Shown here: piece by piece, positions 45,399 through 53,767 of the stretch | Layout of the letters: the number at the start of each line of letters is the position of its first letter | Numbering within the stretch: position 1 is the stretch's first letter | NCBI RefSeq assembly: GCF_024733565.1 | Contig: NZ_JANIOC010000004.1 | Span: 249,640-313,639 of the forward strand | DNA from: Rossellomorea sp. SC111 | Lineage (GTDB): Bacteria > Bacillota > Bacilli > Bacillales > Bacillaceae_B | Direction: 5' to 3' | Length of the DNA: 64,000 nucleotides | The notes under the pieces: generated by a model | Database searches by the model: none | Seen by the model: the letters and a program-made list of their open reading frames with translations, nothing else | What the model was told of the DNA's origin: nothing | Made by a program: the position numbers and the translations under genes

Positions 45399-45467
45399 AA
45401 GCATGGGGACGGTTCTGTTGCTTCTCTTATAATAGAAAAAGGAAGCACGAGAACCATCCCCGTGCTT
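45399..45467. repeat. Inverted pair of the dispersed GTCCCC repeat
   Basis: A left arm (45399-45424, aagcatggggacggttctgt plus tgcttc) pairs with a right arm (45442-45467, gaagcacgagaaccatcccc plus gtgctt) across a 17-base spacer. The whole forms a long imperfect hairpin between divergent vanR and hydrolase genes. Single arms of the same element occur at 15.1, 15.5 and 42.0 kb. Confidence 0.85.
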
Positions 45468-45602
45468 TCAAGGGACGTCCCCCTCCCATCTCCCCACAAG
45501 TCTTAAGACCTACACAAAAGTCCACCTCAGGCTCATTATCAGCTATGGCTATACTCTATAAACTTAGTACATAAGCATATAGAAGTGAGGAGAGTGGAGA
45601 TA

Positions 45603-46289
45603 ATGACGAAGAATGTATATTTGATTCATGGTTTAATGGGAACGGGAGAAATGCATTTTAAGGAGCAATTAGGTCCTTTACGTGAGGAATTCACTGTAAT
45701 TCCAATTGATTTACCGGGACACGGTCAGAATAGCCGGGATGCTGATGACCCCTTTTTCGAGCATACACTTGAGTGGCTTATAAGTGAACTCAGAAAAAGA
45801 GAGCCTGGTATCTTAATTGGACTTTCAATGGGAGCAAGTTTTGCCCTGCATGCAGCAATCAGATATCCCAAATTAACAAAAGGCATTGTCCTGACTGGCT
45901 ATGTTCCAAGCATCCCCGAAGAAATGCACGCGATCATGGAAAGACAATATCATTTTTTACATAACATCAAAGCAGAAGCACCTGAAGTAGCGAAAGACTA
46001 TCTTCTTCTCCATGGCCCCCGTTGGGAAACCACGTTACACAGGGTGGTGAAGTGTTTCACTTATCATTATCCAGTAGTATCTGATGAGCAAATAAAGAAG
46101 TTGACCATCCCTACACTACTCGTCAACGGCGGAAACGAAAAACATGAAGTGGATTCGGTCCACCATCTATCATCCATGAACAACCTTATCACACCAGGAA
46201 TCATTCCAAACTGCGGTCACTTAGCCAACACGGAAAACCCTTCGATGTTTAATCGAATGACCCTGGAGTTTATTAGTAGTATTGCGTAG
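45603..46289 (+). CDS. Alpha/beta hydrolase
   Basis: 228 residues of the compact alpha/beta-hydrolase fold: VYLIHGLMGTGEMHF (oxyanion loop), PIDLPGHGQNS, the nucleophile elbow LIGLSMGASFALHAA (Ser), TLLVNGGNEKHEVDS (acid) and the catalytic His in PNCGHLANTENP. The substrate is unknown. The ATG at 45603 is preceded by GGAGATA; an upstream GTG is less likely. Confidence 0.9.
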   Translation: MTKNVYLIHGLMGTGEMHFKEQLGPLREEFTVIPIDLPGHGQNSRDADDPFFEHTLEWLISELRKREPGILIGLSMGASFALHAAIRYPKLTKGIVLTGYVPSIPEEMHAIMERQYHFLHNIKAEAPEVAKDYLLLHGPRWETTLHRVVKCFTYHYPVVSDEQIKKLTIPTLLVNGGNEKHEVDSVHHLSSMNNLITPGIIPNCGHLANTENPSMFNRMTLEFISSIA

Positions 46290-46315
46290 TGAACTAGGAA
46301 TAAGGGCCCATGACC

Positions 46316-46540
46316 TCATTCCTCTCTCCTTCTCAAATACTCCTCATATACCTCTTTTGCTTTATCTTGTCTCGGTAAATCCTTTACTAATCCTCTATGT
46401 ATATCACTTAGCAGATAAAGTCCCCTGAACAAACAGCCAGCCAGTATGCCGAAAGCAAGAACACCACCCACAATTGGGCCAGCCATAAGCAATCCGAAAC
46501 CTAATAAACTCGCCAAAATTATTGACAGTACTAAATACAA
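46316..46540 (-). CDS. Small membrane protein, 74 aa
   Basis: 74 residues. Two hydrophobic segments (LSIILASLLGFGLLMAGPIV and GVLAFGILAGCLFRGLYLL) are followed by a charged cytoplasmic tail (YEEYLRRREE). The start is TTG 46540 with AGGGGG nine bases upstream. No family is recognised. It is convergent with the hydrolase gene. Confidence 0.6.
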   Translation of the reverse strand: MYLVLSIILASLLGFGLLMAGPIVGGVLAFGILAGCLFRGLYLLSDIHRGLVKDLPRQDKAKEVYEEYLRRREE

Positions 46541-46625
46541 AACAGAATCCCCCTTTTATCTCGGAACATCCCTCATTATGTCAAAAGTCTTACACTCTCT
46601 CAACCTTTCCTACTGGGAAATGGGG

Positions 46626-46669
46626 TCTGTCCCCCGGTGCGCTAATACTTTAGCATACCGAGGGACAGG
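46626..46669. repeat. Intergenic palindrome of GGGACAG type / nagB terminator
   Basis: The arms tctgtcccccggtgcgctaa and ttagcataccgagggacagg pair with few mismatches around a four-base loop. This GGGACAG-type palindrome is common in Bacillus intergenic regions. Placed after nagB, it may end that transcript. Confidence 0.7.
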
Positions 46670-46689
46670 CTTTAATTCGGGTCTGCTGT

Positions 46690-47409
46690 TTACCCTCCAG
46701 CACTCTCATCCACCACCAACGTCACATCCCCATGCCCTTTTAACACGGAAGCAGGAAACTGTTCATCAGGGAGACATTCTAAGAGCGTTTTTACTGCTTT
46801 TGCTTTATGACTGCCGGAAGCCAGCAACAGGATTCGTTTGCTTTTCAAAATCGATTGGATGCCCATCGTAATCGCATGTTGCGGAACCTCGTCCAGTGAA
46901 GAGAAGTACCTGGCGTTTGCCTTTCTAGTCGATTCAGCCAGTTCCACAATGTGTGTCTCACTCGTAATTGAAGTCCCTGGCTCATTGAACCCGATGTGGC
47001 CGTTCGAACCAATCCCGAGAATCTGCAGGTCTGGAGGTCCGATTTCTTCTATTAATCTTTCATATCGGAGGCACTCTGAATCCATTTCTTCAGCACTTCC
47101 GTTGGGAATATGGATATTTTCAGGGGAAACATTGATGTGTTTGAAGAGGTTATTCATCATATAAGTGTAATAGCTCTGTGGATGGTCTCGTCCCAGCCCG
47201 ATATATTCATCGAGATTAAAGGTAGTGACATGACGGTAGTCGACGTTCCTTTCTTTAAATCCATTTATCATCTCCCGATAGGTTCCAAGCGGGGTTCCAC
47301 CTGTTGCGAGTCCCAGGACAGAGTGAGGGGTTGACCGTACCACACGCTCTATTTCATTACAGGTATATTCGCTTAGTTCTTGATAATCCTTCACTGACAC
47401 GACATTCAT
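46690..47409 (-). CDS. nagB: Glucosamine-6-phosphate deaminase
   Basis: 239 residues, usual NagB length for Bacillus: VLGLATGGTPLGTYREMI (phosphate loop), TTFNLDEYIGLGRDHPQSYY with the catalytic Asp, ILGIGSNGHIGFNEPG (catalytic His) and the ring-opening region. It converts glucosamine-6-phosphate to fructose-6-phosphate and ammonia in the cytoplasm. The ATG at 47409 follows AAAGGAGAATATC. It is the last gene of the amino-sugar operon, 66 bases after the PTS gene. Confidence 0.96.
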   Translation of the reverse strand: MNVVSVKDYQELSEYTCNEIERVVRSTPHSVLGLATGGTPLGTYREMINGFKERNVDYRHVTTFNLDEYIGLGRDHPQSYYTYMMNNLFKHINVSPENIHIPNGSAEEMDSECLRYERLIEEIGPPDLQILGIGSNGHIGFNEPGTSITSETHIVELAESTRKANARYFSSLDEVPQHAITMGIQSILKSKRILLLASGSHKAKAVKTLLECLPDEQFPASVLKGHGDVTLVVDESAGG

Positions 47410-47475
47410 GATATTCTCCTTTCTTTCAAGCACCAACCCCGGTTTCCTTCGGGGAACCGGGGTTGGGTTATAATC

Positions 47476-48876
47476 CTATTGATCTAAGAATTTATCTAAC
47501 TCTTTTTTAATGATAGTTGCCTCGGAGCCGATGACAATCTGGACATTTTTCTTGTCTACCTTGATGACGCCGTGAGCACCGGTCTGCTTGATTTTCTCTG
47601 TATTAACTTTGTCGGTGTCTTTCAATTCGAGACGAAGGCGCGTCATGCAGTGATCATTTATGACGACATTTTCTTTTCCTCCGATGTTTTCGAGGATTTT
47701 CTTTGCCATATATTCATGGTTTGAGTGGGAGAGTGACAGCTCTTTTTCTTCTGCCGTGGCTGCTGCCTCGAATTCGATATCGTCTTCCCGACCAATCAAT
47801 TTAATATCCTTCTTCACGATGATGGTAGTGAAGGTGAAATAGTAAAGGGCAAAGAATACAAGTCCTACAGGAATGATGAGGAGCCCCCGGTCCGACAGGT
47901 TCAGGTTCACGACATAGTCGATCAGGCCAGCTCCCCATGAGAACCCGTGCCTGATATGAAGCATGTACAGCACCGCGCCTGCCAAACCGGTATAAACGGA
48001 ATGGATGAAATAGAGAAGCGGTGATGTGAAAAGGAACGTAAATTCGATTGGTTCCGTGATTCCCGTCACAAAGGAAGTGGCTGCCCCGGAAGTCATCAGC
48101 GTTTTTGTTTCCTGCTTGCGTTTTTTGGCAGTCTTGGTGATTGCGAGTGCAATCGCCGGGATCCCGAACATCATCGTGACATAGAACCCCCCGATAAAGA
48201 AGCCGGCATTCGGATCTCCGCTAAGGAACCGGGTGATCTCGCCGTTCACGACTTCCCCAGAAGCGGTTTCATATTCCCCGAGCCCGAAATACGCATACGT
48301 GTTCAGGACATGGTGCAAGCCAAATGGCAGGAGGAAACGGTTTAGGAAACCGAAGATGAAGACTCCGAGGGCCCCAAGACCCATTAATGTCTTACTGAAT
48401 GAATCAATTCCCATCTGGGCATAAGGCCAGATAAGCGACATGAACCCAGCTACTGGTATCATCGTAAAGATGATCATTGTGATCGGAAATTTCTCTCCAC
48501 TGAAGAAGGCAAACATACTTGGCAGTTTGGTATCTTTGAATCGATTATAGATGAATGCTGAGATCAAACCTGCTATAACCCCACCGAACACACTCATGTT
48601 CAGTTCAGGATCCATGATTTTCAATCCTTCTTTTAACACAATGATGGCGAGAAACCCGGTCAATGCTGGTATCCCTTTATCCCTTGTGTTCGCAAGCCCC
48701 ATCGCGATCCCGATCGCAATGAGTGCGTCCATTTGTGCCAAGATCACCCCTGCTGCCTGAAACAATGGAACGTCTAATAAATCCGGTGCAGTCAACCTTA
48801 GTAACAACCCGGCAATCGGCAAAGCAACAATCGGAATCAACAGCGATTTACCTAACTTCTGCAAGAAACCGTTCAT
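47476..48876 (-). CDS. PTS EIICB transporter, N-acetylglucosamine type
   Basis: 466 residues. Residues 1-370 form the EIIC channel of the Glc/GlcNAc superfamily: LLIPIVALPIAGLLLRLTAP, FLLPFGLHHVLNTYAYFGLG and ATSFVTGITEPIEFTFLF (substrate-binding GITEP). A linker leads to the EIIB domain with phospho-cysteine in VVINDHCMTRLRLEL. It needs a separate EIIA. The GlcNAc-type channel fits with nagB and the deacetylase. The sugar taken up is probably an amino disaccharide or GlcNAc. Confidence 0.92.
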   Translation of the reverse strand: MNGFLQKLGKSLLIPIVALPIAGLLLRLTAPDLLDVPLFQAAGVILAQMDALIAIGIAMGLANTRDKGIPALTGFLAIIVLKEGLKIMDPELNMSVFGGVIAGLISAFIYNRFKDTKLPSMFAFFSGEKFPITMIIFTMIPVAGFMSLIWPYAQMGIDSFSKTLMGLGALGVFIFGFLNRFLLPFGLHHVLNTYAYFGLGEYETASGEVVNGEITRFLSGDPNAGFFIGGFYVTMMFGIPAIALAITKTAKKRKQETKTLMTSGAATSFVTGITEPIEFTFLFTSPLLYFIHSVYTGLAGAVLYMLHIRHGFSWGAGLIDYVVNLNLSDRGLLIIPVGLVFFALYYFTFTTIIVKKDIKLIGREDDIEFEAAATAEEKELSLSHSNHEYMAKKILENIGGKENVVINDHCMTRLRLELKDTDKVNTEKIKQTGAHGVIKVDKKNVQIVIGSEATIIKKELDKFLDQ

Positions 48877-48896
48877 GAAAAATCCCCCCTAGTAAA

Positions 48897-49622
48897 TTAA
48901 ATCCCCTTGTACGTCGTTAACTCAATATCTGACCGTGACTTGAGCAACCGGATAATTTCCGGATGAGTCAAGAATTCGACTTCGTCCACCCTTGGATACG
49001 TAAACGATGAAGTTGCCATCAGTTTTTTATCCAGATAGGCAGGATGGCACATCACTTCCACCGAGTCACTCTCTTCAAAAAGTGTATCCAGGGCTTCCCC
49101 ATCTTTTAAAGCGTTTTCAATTAAGTATGAAAAAGAATCGGTGGTCTTAAACCCAGGAGGAACGTCCATATTGTTCCTCACCGGGAGTCCGTATTCTTTC
49201 GCAAGAGTCAGGAATACCTGGGGAATGCCCCCGAATGAATTCACGTGATGGTGGCTGTCCAGGTGAGTTGGTGTTAAACCATACGAGAGAAAAGCTTCGA
49301 TCTGAGCCTTCCATTCTGCATACACTTCTTCATAGTCGATCGTAAAGGCCCCTTTATAAAAGCTCAGTGAACGAAAAACACCATTCACATCGACAATAGT
49401 CCGGTGAGTATCGAGCATCGGACGGTCACACGTCAAGACAAGATGGACGCCTACACCGAGGTCCGGATTTTCCTTAGCCAGTCGGACGGCATGTTCCGCA
49501 CCCGGCATATTGCTCATGAAGGTCGTCGAGGTAAGGACCCCTTGTTGGTGGCAGTCGATGATGCCGTGATTGACCCCTCTCGAATAACCAAAGTCATCCG
49601 CATTGATAATCAGCTTTTTCAT
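48897..49622 (-). CDS. chbG: ChbG/YdjC-family carbohydrate deacetylase
   Basis: 241 residues of the YdjC fold: IINADDFGYSRGVNHGIIDC (metal-binding Asp pair), GVGVHLVLTCDRPM, the HLDSHHHVNSFGG metal site, and late VEVMCHPAYLDKKL. ChbG removes an acetyl group from chitobiose-6-phosphate so that the following glycosidase can act. The ATG at 49622 is supported by CAGGAGGG; a longer frame upstream would overlap the glycosidase gene. It lies between glycosidase and PTS genes. Confidence 0.9.
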   Translation of the reverse strand: MKKLIINADDFGYSRGVNHGIIDCHQQGVLTSTTFMSNMPGAEHAVRLAKENPDLGVGVHLVLTCDRPMLDTHRTIVDVNGVFRSLSFYKGAFTIDYEEVYAEWKAQIEAFLSYGLTPTHLDSHHHVNSFGGIPQVFLTLAKEYGLPVRNNMDVPPGFKTTDSFSYLIENALKDGEALDTLFEESDSVEVMCHPAYLDKKLMATSSFTYPRVDEVEFLTHPEIIRLLKSRSDIELTTYKGI

Positions 49623-49675
49623 CTTCTTCCCTCCTGATTTCCCTGCTCCCGTCAAAGGACAGGAGCAGGATTTTT

Positions 49676-51001
49676 CTACTTCAGCTCCGGCCAATAAGGG
49701 CCGTTCACTTCGATCATCTCATCCACTATCGCTTTCGCTTTTACTGGGTTGATGACCGTACGATTGAGCGTCAGTGCCTGCACTAATTTTACGTAGCTGT
49801 TTTCAAAATAAGCTTCTGTTACCAGTTTTTCATAAGCATATTGCCCTTCGATCAACCCTTTATAAAATACCGGGATTTCGCCGATTGCAAAAGGCTTCGG
49901 TCCATTCGCCGTCATCAACGCCGGCACCTCGACCATCGCATCATGTGGCAGATTGGATATGATTCCGTTATTCTCAACAATCACGATGTACCGCTCATTT
50001 AGGTTATACGCTAATGATGCAGCAGCTTTCACCATGAACACTCCATGGATATCAACATGAAGATCGGCCCCTTCCGCTGTACCCTGTTCAATGATGCCAT
50101 CACAGGTATCGTGGACTCGCTTTTGGCGGCCGTCAATCACTTGTCTTGCCCGGGTACAATTGGGATCCTCTTTCTCCACCATTTGATCTGGATATAGATA
50201 ATACTGCAGATACGTATTCGGAAGGAACTCTGGAAAATCCATCAACATCTTTCTTGCCTGTTCAAAGGTTTTCTGCCACGATACATCATTGGCAATCTCC
50301 TTGTCCTCAGGAATGAACCCTTCATGAATGATCTTCGACTTAAGCCGGTCCGTGTGGTCGTTTCCTGCTGTATCATAAATCTTTGTAAACCAGCCGAAAT
50401 GATTCAGACCGAAGTACTCCGGTACGATGTCCCAGACTTCGAGGCCTAACATTTTTGCATAGCTGATCATGATGGCGATAGGCATGTCACAGATGTTCAA
50501 TAGTCTTTCATCGTCAGGGAATTCTTTTTTCAACGCCACCGCCACGATGGCTGCTGGATTCGTATAATTCAATATCCAAGCCTTAGGAGCATACTCCCGG
50601 ATGTCCTTGACAAGCTGAATCATATCCCCGATGGATCTCAGCCCGTATGCCATCCCACCAGGACCGCATGTTTCCTGGCCGACGACTCCATGCTTGAGGG
50701 AAATTTGTTCATCTTTTTCACGCATCGCCAACCCGCCGGTCCGGATCTGGACAAATACGAAATCCGCGTCTTCAAACGCCTCCTTTTTATCCGTCGTATA
50801 TGAAAAGGATTCGAGTTCCGGGTATCTCTCTTTAAAGAGGATTTCCGTTGCTTCGGCATTCCGTTCCTGCCGCTTTTCATCAATATCATAGAATACTAGA
50901 TCTTTTAAAGGAAAGTGGTCTTTCTCTTCAATTAAACTCATCATCATCCCCATAGTGTAGGTGCTCCCACTTCCGGCAATGACCAAACGCTGCTTTTTCA
51001 T
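49676..51001 (-). CDS. GH4 family 6-phospho-glycosidase (CDMP type)
   Basis: 441 residues. GH4 features: NAD-binding LVIAGSGSTYTMGMM, GQETCGPGGMAYGLRSIGD, NYTNPAAIVA, the metal-binding cysteine motif NICDMPIAI, and FGLNHFGWFT. In GH4 the CDMP signature is known from 6-phospho-alpha-glucosidases (GlvA type), whereas 6-phospho-beta-glucosidases of the ChbF/CelF type carry CNVP. The ending NGPYWPELK also recalls GlvA. In an operon with a chitobiose deacetylase this is unexpected. It is the first gene after the GntR-divergent promoter. Confidence 0.9.
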   Translation of the reverse strand: MKKQRLVIAGSGSTYTMGMMMSLIEEKDHFPLKDLVFYDIDEKRQERNAEATEILFKERYPELESFSYTTDKKEAFEDADFVFVQIRTGGLAMREKDEQISLKHGVVGQETCGPGGMAYGLRSIGDMIQLVKDIREYAPKAWILNYTNPAAIVAVALKKEFPDDERLLNICDMPIAIMISYAKMLGLEVWDIVPEYFGLNHFGWFTKIYDTAGNDHTDRLKSKIIHEGFIPEDKEIANDVSWQKTFEQARKMLMDFPEFLPNTYLQYYLYPDQMVEKEDPNCTRARQVIDGRQKRVHDTCDGIIEQGTAEGADLHVDIHGVFMVKAAASLAYNLNERYIVIVENNGIISNLPHDAMVEVPALMTANGPKPFAIGEIPVFYKGLIEGQYAYEKLVTEAYFENSYVKLVQALTLNRTVINPVKAKAIVDEMIEVNGPYWPELK

Positions 51002-51028
51002 ATATGCTCCTTCCCTCTTTCTATTATT

Positions 51029-51090
51029 TAATACAAATATAATACAACTTTAAAAAACTTGCAAGAAAAACTTGTATTATTTATGTATTA
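51029..51090. promoter_or_regulatory. Operator-like repeats between GH4 gene and GntR gene
   Basis: Two related elements face each other: taatacaaatataatacaa (51029-51047) and ttgtattatttatgtatta (51072-51090). The second, inverted, reads taatacataaataatacaa. They lie between the divergent GH4 and GntR genes and are good candidates for GntR operators; they also contain -10-like TATAAT/TATTAT. Confidence 0.65.
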
Positions 51091-51173
51091 ACTGAAATAA
51101 TTTCAATTATGGGGTGAAAAAAACATTCAGTTGTTTTATATTGGTATTAACATATCTAAAAAGGTGGGAAATA

Positions 51174-51884
51174 TTGAACACTCATACTCCTTTATATAAA
51201 CAAGTAGCCAATCAGATCAAAAAACACATTCAGTCCGATAACCTCGACAAGGATGATGCCATTCCATCAGAGCAAAAACTCTCGGAGTCATTCAACGTCA
51301 GCAGGGTCACTATCCGGCAGGCAATCAAATTATTGGTGGATGAAGGAATTTTGTATAAGGTAAGAGGAAGCGGGACGTACGTAAAGCAGCCTAAAATCGA
51401 GCACGATATCTACCGGCTCCAGGGATTCACCGAGGAAATGGAAAGCCTCAATCATGTCCCATCCAATCAGGTTCTCGAATTTTCCATGCAGCTCCCAGCA
51501 GAGCCCATCAAAGAAAAACTCAACCTCAAAGAAAATGAGAAAGTATTCTTTATCCGGCGCTTAAGAAGTGGGGACGGAGAACCTATGATCCTCGAGGAAA
51601 CCTACATGCCCGTCACCCTGTTCCCCGACTTATCAGTCGAAGTGATGACCCGCTCCAAGTATGAATACGTCGAGAAAAAAGGATACAAAATCAAAGAACG
51701 CCAGGGAGAAATCCTCCCCCACATCCCCAGCAAGGAACTTCGGGACATATTGCAGATGAAAGACTCATCCTGCCTTGCCATGAACCTGTGTGCATACCTC
51801 GAAGACGACACCATCTTCGAATACACACAATTGTATTTTAGAAGTGAGAAGTATACGTTTAAGTTTACTTCGAGGAGGTTTTAG
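51174..51884 (+). CDS. GntR/HutC-family repressor of the amino-sugar operon
   Basis: 236 residues. The N-terminal winged HTH is clear: PLYKQVANQIKKHIQ, IPSEQKLSESFNVSRVTIRQ and VRGSGTYVKQP. The C-terminal UTRA effector domain follows (VFFIRRLRSGDGEPMILEET and the FEYTQLYFRSEKYTF end). Such regulators (NagR/YvoA, TreR-like) respond to sugar phosphates, probably glucosamine-6-phosphate. I choose TTG 51174 since AGGTGGG sits six bases ahead; the longer frame from a GTG at 51114 has an unusual N-terminus. Confidence 0.9.
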   Translation: MNTHTPLYKQVANQIKKHIQSDNLDKDDAIPSEQKLSESFNVSRVTIRQAIKLLVDEGILYKVRGSGTYVKQPKIEHDIYRLQGFTEEMESLNHVPSNQVLEFSMQLPAEPIKEKLNLKENEKVFFIRRLRSGDGEPMILEETYMPVTLFPDLSVEVMTRSKYEYVEKKGYKIKERQGEILPHIPSKELRDILQMKDSSCLAMNLCAYLEDDTIFEYTQLYFRSEKYTFKFTSRRF

Positions 51885-51927
51885 GGAGATAGCACTTGAT
51901 GGTAAAATGGGGTTTATATCAACCAAA

Positions 51928-51967
51928 AAAGCAGCAGCTTACGTTTGAAGTAAGCTGCTGCTTTCTT
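51928..51967. terminator. Terminator after gntR
   Basis: A 14-base perfect stem aaagcagcagctta / taagctgctgcttt around a nine-base loop, followed by a T-rich tail. Confidence 0.9.
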
Positions 51968-51997
51968 AAAAACCAAAAGAAGTGCCTTATTGATACC

Positions 51998-52070
51998 AGG
52001 GGACAGGTACCTTGGCTCATATAGGCCGGGCATTTGAGAGAGGAGCCTTATTATCGAGGAGTGAGCCAAG
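51998..52070. repeat. GGGGACAGGTACCTTGGCTC element (REP-like)
   Basis: The sequence ggggacaggtaccttggctc is followed 40 bases later by gtgagccaag, which pairs with cttggctcat (9 of 10). Elements of this kind recur in Bacillus genomes and resemble repeats associated with IS200-like RAYT transposases. No transposase is present in the window. Confidence 0.6.
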
Positions 52071-52124
52071 TGGATTCTAACTCTTTTAATATTACAGGGG
52101 AAAAATCGGTCCATGTGACTTCAA

Positions 52125-52307
52125 TCATTTACCCAGCCATTCATTTAATTCCTTTACAGGACCATCCTCATTCTTCTGCGTAACATCCATCCCCCTCACT
52201 TCTTCAACCAGTGGTAGCAAATGGTTTATCCTCTCTTCATCCACATCATCAGGGTCCATATCGGCAACGAAATCCTGCATGCTATACATTGGAATCTTCA
52301 CGATCAT
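52125..52307 (-). CDS. Small acidic hypothetical protein
   Basis: 60 residues, acidic, with FVADMDPDDVDEERINHLLP and a C-terminal VKELNEWLGK. No family is recognised and the ribosome-binding site is weak. It lies just downstream of the kinase gene on the same strand. Confidence 0.4.
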   Translation of the reverse strand: MIVKIPMYSMQDFVADMDPDDVDEERINHLLPLVEEVRGMDVTQKNEDGPVKELNEWLGK

Positions 52308-52346
52308 TTCTATAGCATTCTTTCTCTTGAAAGGGACTATATCTTC

Positions 52347-52940
52347 TTATGTCTTTATTACGATATCTGCACTGTCTAAAGGCTTGAACGTATTAATGTA
52401 ATATTCCTCTGCCTTCCAATACCTTCTTTCAAATTTTTCCCGATTACGTTTAGTCGTTTTTGTTTCACGCATAAATCTTCTTTCCTGAGAACAGTCCAAA
52501 AATAATACCTTGTCAAAAAATCCCTGCCATTCTTTCCGTTGGAGAAAAACCCCTTCAATCACAATCAATCCTGTTTTAGGCAATGTAACGGTTCTAATTT
52601 CTTGGGTATCGGTATCAGAATGATAATATGGAAGGTTTATTTGATCACAGTCTATGAGTTTCTCAAAAAAGTTTCTCTTCAGCCAATCAACGTCCCATTG
52701 TAATTGAAAATATTCATACCATTCTTCAAACCCAGTATTATAACGGCCTTCTCTTTCAACAATATGATCATCAATATGAAAAAAATAATATTCGATTTCT
52801 TCATTATCAAGGGTTTCTTGAAGCTGTTTTACTAAAGTTGTTTTTCCAGAGCGACTTAGCCCATCTATTCCTAGGATATATCTATTTTGAGATTTCACTA
52901 ATGAAATCAGTTCTGATATAATTTCCAACACTTTCACCAT
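52347..52940 (-). CDS. P-loop kinase, uridine-kinase-like
   Basis: 197 residues with Walker A GIDGLSRSGKTTLVKQLQ, the YYFFHIDDHIVERE acidic pair, a GLIVIEGVFLQRKEW Walker B-like strand and the LID helices ERRFMRETKTTKRN and EKFERRYWKAEEYYI. This is the NMP-kinase/uridine kinase fold; the phosphate acceptor is unknown. It stands alone in an AT-rich area. Confidence 0.82.
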   Translation of the reverse strand: MVKVLEIISELISLVKSQNRYILGIDGLSRSGKTTLVKQLQETLDNEEIEYYFFHIDDHIVEREGRYNTGFEEWYEYFQLQWDVDWLKRNFFEKLIDCDQINLPYYHSDTDTQEIRTVTLPKTGLIVIEGVFLQRKEWQGFFDKVLFLDCSQERRFMRETKTTKRNREKFERRYWKAEEYYINTFKPLDSADIVIKT

Positions 52941-53154
52941 TTCCTATTATGTTTTTCATTTCTTAAAAAACTTCATGTAAAGAAATATGAAACGATTACC
53001 ATTCAATATGTTACCACAAATTTAACATTTTTCCATTAATGCCCTATTTTCATTCTAATTTTTATATCATTTTTGTAAGTACAAGGTTCCTCTCTCAGAT
53101 GATTCGTCCGCTCCACTAGCGTAGAAGCAGCTTCTTCTTCAGTATAAACACAAC

Positions 53155-53649
53155 TTAAAACGATGCACTAGACGAAGCCGCCTGATCTGCCTTCACACAA
53201 TCAATCGCAATCACAAGGGCAAGAATCATCGTCTCCATCTCTTCCTCCAGGATCCGCACCCTGTAGCTGTCGCCCCAACTGAACCATTCCTTGCCCACTT
53301 CACCTATGACTCTGCCCTGGTGTAACACCTGAAAGTCCATGTCCATCCAGTTTCCCTCTACTTCAATTCCTGCCGCATCAATGGAATACTTGGCTTTCAG
53401 GAAGGATAATTCCTTTTTGATCGTCACGACCTCTTGACCATTCACCTCAACAAAGAATGTCGGAAGAAAGCTTAACACCTTTTTCGTGATCAGAGCTACC
53501 TCATTTCGGTCTGTATTCATGATGGAGAAGGTTTTTGGAACCTTCATAAAGCTCCCTTCGACATAATAGACGTCCTTCTCATCCTGGTCCTTTACGGTGA
53601 ATTTCTCGCTGAGACTGAATACCTTTTGTTTGATGTATAGTTGTTTCAT
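53155..53649 (-). CDS. LURP-one-related (YxjI-like) protein
   Basis: 164 residues with a 12-strand-barrel pattern: MKQLYIKQKVFSLSEKFTV, VYYVEGSFMKVPKTFSI, ISF-type strands and IGEVGKEWFSWGDSYRVRIL, followed by the DCVKADQAA helix. The family is related to the Tubby/scramblase fold. Its cellular function is not known. The ATG at 53649 has GGGGAGG seven bases upstream. Confidence 0.88.
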   Translation of the reverse strand: MKQLYIKQKVFSLSEKFTVKDQDEKDVYYVEGSFMKVPKTFSIMNTDRNEVALITKKVLSFLPTFFVEVNGQEVVTIKKELSFLKAKYSIDAAGIEVEGNWMDMDFQVLHQGRVIGEVGKEWFSWGDSYRVRILEEEMETMILALVIAIDCVKADQAASSSASF

Positions 53650-53729
53650 GATTTGCCTCCCCAATTTTAGTCCTTACATTATCTACGAATGAGTTAGGAG
53701 GAAAGTTCCAGTATTTTCACAAAATAAAA

Positions 53730-53754
53730 GCCATTCCCATACAAAAGGAATGGC
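53730..53754 (-). terminator. Terminator of the nuclease gene
   Basis: An eight-base stem gccattcc / ggaatggc with a nine-base loop. On the minus strand it is followed by tttattttg. Confidence 0.85.
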
Positions 53755-53767
53755 CCATACTCTCTCT

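Noticed and set aside
44937..45506. A 189-codon plus-strand frame over vanR and the repeat
   Set aside because: It is antisense to a clear response regulator, of shadow-like composition, and ends inside the repeat.
51914..52114. A 66-aa minus-strand frame after gntR
   Set aside because: It covers a strong terminator and a REP-like repeat, so it is unlikely to be a gene.
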